This document shows, piece after piece, positions 60,605 through 64,000 of a stretch of DNA of 64,000 bases. Position numbers and translations under genes: made by a program. How positions within the stretch are numbered: the stretch's first letter is position 1; each line of letters starts with the position of its first letter. The stretch spans positions 2,108,001-2,172,000 of the forward strand of contig NZ_CP013444.1 in the NCBI RefSeq assembly GCF_001718835.1, read 5' to 3'. Source of the stretch: Burkholderia cepacia (GTDB taxonomy: Bacteria > Pseudomonadota > Gammaproteobacteria > Burkholderiales > Burkholderiaceae). A model generated the notes under the pieces. It had not been told where the DNA came from. It saw only the letters and a program-made list of their open reading frames with translations, and searched no databases.

Positions 60605-62913
60605 GCACCGACGACGACCTGACGCGCCTGTCGCTGCTCGACCTGTTCCGCGAGGAAGCGCAGACCCAGGCGCAGGCGCTCGCGGACGGGCTGCTCACGC
60701 TCGAGCATGCGAGCACCGATGCCGCCGCGCTCGAAGCGTGCATGCGCGCCGCGCATTCGCTGAAAGGCGCGGCGCGCATCATCGACCTGCACGACGGCGT
60801 CAAGGTCGCGCACGCGATGGAGGAATGCTTCGTCGCCGCGCAACGGGGCACGCTGACGCTGACGGCCGCGCATATCGACGATCTGCTGCACGGCGTGGAC
60901 CTGCTGCTGCGCATCGGCGACGCCGATCCGGCGACGGCGGTCGCGCGCGCGGACATCGACGCGCTCACCGCGCGGCTGGCCGGGCGAGAGCCGGACGGCG
61001 CGCCGGATACGCGCGACGCAGGCCCGATGCCCGCGATGCCGGAAGCGGACGAATCATCCGGCACGCCGCGCGCCGCGCCTGACCGGCAAGCGCCGCGCGC
61101 ACCGGCCGTTCCGTCGCACGACGCAGGCACGCCGCCGCCGTCGCCGCCCCACTCCGACGCGCGCCGCGATCCGCAGCGCATGCTGCGCGTGCGCGCCGAA
61201 CAGCTCGACCGGCTGCTGGGCCTGTCCGGCGAGTCGCTGGTGGAATCGCACTGGCTGAAGCCGTTCACCGGGTCGATCCTGCGCATCAAGCGGATGCAGC
61301 GCGACGTCGCGCGCGCGCTCGACGTGGTCGTCGAAACGCTCGCCGAGCGTCTCGACCCGGCCGCGCTCGCGGCGCTGAACGACGTGCGCCAGGGGCTCGG
61401 CCAGTTGCAGCTGCAGCTCGGCGCGCGCATCGACGAACTCGACCGGTTCGATCGCCGCAGCACCCATCTCGCGCAGCAGCTTTACGACGAGGCGCTGCGC
61501 TGCCGGATGCGCCCGTTCGGCGACGCCGCGCATGCGTATCCGCGCATCGTCCGCGATCTCGCGCGCTCGCTCGGCAAGCAGGTGCGTTTCTCGATCGTCG
61601 GCGAGGGCACGCAGGTCGACCGCGACATCCTCGACCTGCTCGACGCACCGCTCGGCCACCTGCTGCGCAACGCGATCGACCACGGCGTCGAGCCGCCCGA
61701 CGCGCGCATCACATGCGGCAAGCCGGCCGAGGCGAGCGTGACGCTCGAAGCGCGCCACAGCGCGGGCCAACTGCTGATCTCCGTCAGCGACGACGGCGCC
61801 GGCATCGACCTCGACGCGTTGCGCGCCGCCGTCGTGCGGCGGCGGCTCGCCGACGACGAGACCGCCGCGCGGCTGTCCGATCCCGAACTGCTCGAATTCC
61901 TGCTGCTGCCGGGTTTCTCGATGCGCGATGCGGTGACCGACGTGTCGGGCCGCGGCGTCGGGCTCGACGCGGTGCACGACATGGTGAAGGCCGTGCGCGG
62001 CGCGGTGCGGATCTTCACCGAACCGGGGCGCGGCGCGCGCTTCGTGCTGCAGTTGCCGCTGACGCTGTCGATCGTGCGCAGCCTGCTCGTCGAGGTCGGC
62101 GGCGAGGCATACGCGATCCCGCTCGCGCACGTGCGCCGCACGCTCGAACTCGCGCGCAACGACATCGACATGCTCGAAGGCCAGCAGCACTTCCGCTTCG
62201 ACGGCCGGGCGATCGGGCTCGTCACCGCGCACCAGCTGCTCGGCGCACGCGCGCCGGACCCGGCGCGCGACAGCGTCGCGACCGTCGTGATCGGCGACGA
62301 GTGGGACGCCTGCGGCGTCGCCGTCGACCGCTTCCTCGGCGAATGCATGCTGGTGATCCAGCCGCTCGACCGGCGGCTCGGCAAGGTCAAGGACATCGCG
62401 GCGGCCGCATTGATGGACAATGGCGAGCCGGTGCTGATCATCGACGTCGAGGACCTGCTGCGCTCGGTCGACAAGCTCGCGCGCGGCGGCCGGCTCGACC
62501 GTGTGCAGCGCGAGCAGCATGCCGCCGTCGCGCGCAGCCGGCGCGTGCTGGTGGTCGACGATTCATTGACGGTGCGCGAGCTGGAACGGAAACTGCTGGA
62601 AAAACGCGGCTACGACGTGACGGTCGCCGTCGACGGGATGGACGGCTGGAACGCGCTGCGCGGCGCGGCGTTCGATCTCGTCGTGACCGACATCGACATG
62701 CCGCGCATGGACGGCATCGAGCTCGTCACGCTGATCCGGCGCGACGCCGCGCTGAAAGCGCTGCCGGTGATGATCGTGTCGTACAAGGATCGCGAGGAAG
62801 ACCGCCGCCGCGGGCTCGATGCCGGCGCCGACCACTACCTCGCCAAAAGCAGTTTCCACGATGAAACCCTGCTCGATGCAGTACGCGACCTGATAGGAGA
62901 AGCCCGCCCGTGA
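60601..62913 (+). CDS. wspE: WspE, CheA-type hybrid kinase with receiver domain
   Basis: 770 residues. HPt domain with phospho-histidine H52 (AAHSLKGAARIID), an Ala/Pro-rich linker (about 135-185), dimerisation helices, ATPase (NAIDHGVEPPDARI, SVSDDGAGIDLDALR, SGRGVGLDAVHDMVK), CheW-like domain (SLLVEVGGEAYAIPLAHV) and C-terminal receiver (LVVDDSLTVREL, phospho-acceptor D697 in VVTDIDMPRMDG). It phosphorylates WspR and WspF. It overlaps wspF by GTGA. Confidence 0.94.
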   Translation: MSTDDDLTRLSLLDLFREEAQTQAQALADGLLTLEHASTDAAALEACMRAAHSLKGAARIIDLHDGVKVAHAMEECFVAAQRGTLTLTAAHIDDLLHGVDLLLRIGDADPATAVARADIDALTARLAGREPDGAPDTRDAGPMPAMPEADESSGTPRAAPDRQAPRAPAVPSHDAGTPPPSPPHSDARRDPQRMLRVRAEQLDRLLGLSGESLVESHWLKPFTGSILRIKRMQRDVARALDVVVETLAERLDPAALAALNDVRQGLGQLQLQLGARIDELDRFDRRSTHLAQQLYDEALRCRMRPFGDAAHAYPRIVRDLARSLGKQVRFSIVGEGTQVDRDILDLLDAPLGHLLRNAIDHGVEPPDARITCGKPAEASVTLEARHSAGQLLISVSDDGAGIDLDALRAAVVRRRLADDETAARLSDPELLEFLLLPGFSMRDAVTDVSGRGVGLDAVHDMVKAVRGAVRIFTEPGRGARFVLQLPLTLSIVRSLLVEVGGEAYAIPLAHVRRTLELARNDIDMLEGQQHFRFDGRAIGLVTAHQLLGARAPDPARDSVATVVIGDEWDACGVAVDRFLGECMLVIQPLDRRLGKVKDIAAAALMDNGEPVLIIDVEDLLRSVDKLARGGRLDRVQREQHAAVARSRRVLVVDDSLTVRELERKLLEKRGYDVTVAVDGMDGWNALRGAAFDLVVTDIDMPRMDGIELVTLIRRDAALKALPVMIVSYKDREEDRRRGLDAGADHYLAKSSFHDETLLDAVRDLIGEARP

Positions 62914-63914
62914 ACATCGGCATCGTCAACGACCTCCCGCTTGCCGTCGAGGCGATGCGCCGCGCGATCGCGCGACGGCCCGAGCACCGCGTGCTGTGGG
63001 TCGCGACCGACGGCGCGCAAGCCGTCGAACTATGCGCCACGCAGCCGCCAGACGTCGTGCTGATGGACCTGATCATGCCGAAATTCGACGGGATCGAAGC
63101 GACGCGGCGGATCATGCGGTCCGAACGACCGTGCGCGATCCTGATCGTGACGAGCTGCATCGGCGCGAATGCGTGGCGCGTGTTCGAGGCGATGGGCGCC
63201 GGCGCGCTCGACGCGGTCGATACGCCGCGGCTCGGCGACGGCTCGGCCGGCGACACGACCCGGCTGCTGCTCGCGAAGATCGACCAGATCGGCCGCCTGC
63301 TCGACAAGCCGCCGCGCGCCGCGCGCGCAGCCGGCACGGCGTGCGGCGACAGCGGGCCGCTGATCGCGATCGGCGCATCGGCCGGCGGCCCCGGCGCGCT
63401 CGCGTCGATCCTCGGCGGCCTGCCGGCCGATTTCAACGCACCGATCGTGATCGTGCAGCACGTCGACCGCGCGTTCGCCGAAGGCATGGCGCAATGGCTC
63501 GACGGCCAGACGTCGCTCGCCGTGCGTGTCGCGCGCGAAGGCGACCGCCCGCAGCCGGGCGTCGCGCTGCTCGCCGCGACCGACGACCACCTGCGCATCA
63601 CGCGCGCCGGCACGCTCGAATACACGCGTGAGCCGGCCGCCACGCCGTATCGCCCGTCGGTCGACGTGTTCTTCAACAGCCTGACCGAGCACTGGCCCGG
63701 CCGCGTGATCGGCGTGCTGCTCACGGGGATGGGCCGCGACGGCGCGATCGGCCTGAAGGCGCTGCGGATGAAGGGCTACCATACGATCGCGCAGGACGAG
63801 GCGACGAGCGCCGTATACGGCATGCCGAAGGCGGCCGCGACGCTCGGCGCGGCCCGCGCGATCCTGCCGCTCGGACGCATCGCGGGCGAGCTGGCGGCGC
63901 TCGCGCGGATCTGA
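62910..63914 (+). CDS. wspF: WspF, CheB-type methylesterase
   Basis: 334 residues from a GTG overlapping the wspE stop, with GGAG ahead. N-terminal receiver (phospho-acceptor D53 in VVLMDLIMPKFDG). Catalytic domain with Ser157 (IGASAGGPGAL), His184 (VIVQHVDRAFAEGM) and Asp277 (LLTGMGRDGAIGL). It demethylates WspA and resets the system. In Pseudomonas, loss of wspF locks the pathway on, with wrinkly colonies; this copy looks intact. Confidence 0.94.
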   Translation: MNIGIVNDLPLAVEAMRRAIARRPEHRVLWVATDGAQAVELCATQPPDVVLMDLIMPKFDGIEATRRIMRSERPCAILIVTSCIGANAWRVFEAMGAGALDAVDTPRLGDGSAGDTTRLLLAKIDQIGRLLDKPPRAARAAGTACGDSGPLIAIGASAGGPGALASILGGLPADFNAPIVIVQHVDRAFAEGMAQWLDGQTSLAVRVAREGDRPQPGVALLAATDDHLRITRAGTLEYTREPAATPYRPSVDVFFNSLTEHWPGRVIGVLLTGMGRDGAIGLKALRMKGYHTIAQDEATSAVYGMPKAAATLGAARAILPLGRIAGELAALARI

Positions 63915-63960
63915 GCCCGATGAACACGCGCGACAAGCATATGCAGAAACAGGTATCGAC

Positions 63961-64000
63961 ATGACCAGTGACACCACGCGAAGCCCGTGCGACGACGGCG
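63961..64000 (+). CDS. wspR: Start of probable wspR (diguanylate cyclase response regulator)
   Basis: Only 13 codons (MTSDTTRSPCDDG) are in the window, 46 bases after wspF. The call depends on the wspABCDEF-R order known from Pseudomonas; no domain is visible yet. Confidence 0.45.
   Translation, partial: MTSDTTRSPCDDG

Noticed and set aside
60360..61082. Additional ORFs overlapping the wspD/wspE junction
   Set aside because: Out-of-frame reading with Arg-rich composition; the ATGA-coupled wspD and wspE frames explain the DNA.
1..64000. CRISPR arrays, rRNA and tRNA genes
   Set aside because: Looked for regularly spaced short repeats and for conserved rRNA/tRNA patterns; none seen by eye. 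The only repeats are the two T6SS duplications.

Overview
The window is high-GC DNA (roughly two thirds G+C by eye) with dense, mostly ATGA/GTGA-overlapping operons. The gene content (wspABCDEF, many LysR regulators, TonB receptors, T6SS VgrG/effector islands, AnsP/aspartase, ahpCF) fits a chromosome of a Burkholderia, most likely of the B. cepacia complex. This assignment is inference from gene content; no rRNA or species marker is present.

Layout. 1-4181: a TonB/ExbD/ExbB/TonB-dependent receptor operon, divergent from a histidine-rich small protein. Two Zur-box-like palindromes lie between them, so this looks like a zinc-scavenging locus. 4224-8273: a LysR regulator, a LivK-type binding protein, an ATC hydrolase and a carbamoyl-amino-acid hydrolase, matching the route from 2-aminothiazoline-4-carboxylate to cysteine. 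8299-11279: an operon of an amino-acid binding protein, an SDF symporter and an Asp/Glu racemase. 11560-14501: a small HTH regulator, then ahpC and ahpF with a good OxyR-type site and promoter and a strong terminator. 15511-21868: a GlnH/GlnP/GlnQ-type ABC transporter operon with a C45 hydrolase, a class III aminotransferase and a carboxymuconolactone-decarboxylase-like protein. A TnpB element (19238-20396) sits exactly at the permease/ATPase ATGA junction. 22184-24757: MAPEG protein, alanine racemase, enoyl-CoA hydratase.

25280-33371 is a T6SS effector island with decay. It holds a full-length VasX-like pore-forming effector, its membrane immunity protein, a second 'orphan' effector C-terminus with a second immunity gene, a VgrG N-terminal fragment, a tssC-tssK fusion relic and a group II intron reverse-transcriptase fragment. 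33409-38501 is an unusual five-gene chemosensory-like operon: a membrane CheA-like kinase, a small MCP-like protein, two CheX-like proteins and CheY. 38995-44249 is asparagine/aspartate utilisation (AnsP, AspA, LysR, L-asparaginase). 44565-46784 is a siderophore-type TonB receptor behind a Fur-box-like palindrome.

47224-53157 is a second T6SS island: a 1299-residue VgrG with a C-terminal HExxH metallopeptidase-like domain and two tandem candidate immunity genes. The first immunity gene's possible signal peptide is encoded out of frame inside the vgrG 3' end. 53414-55647 holds an IclR relic and hypothetical genes. 56233-64000 is the wsp surface-sensing operon wspABCDEF; wspR starts at the window edge.
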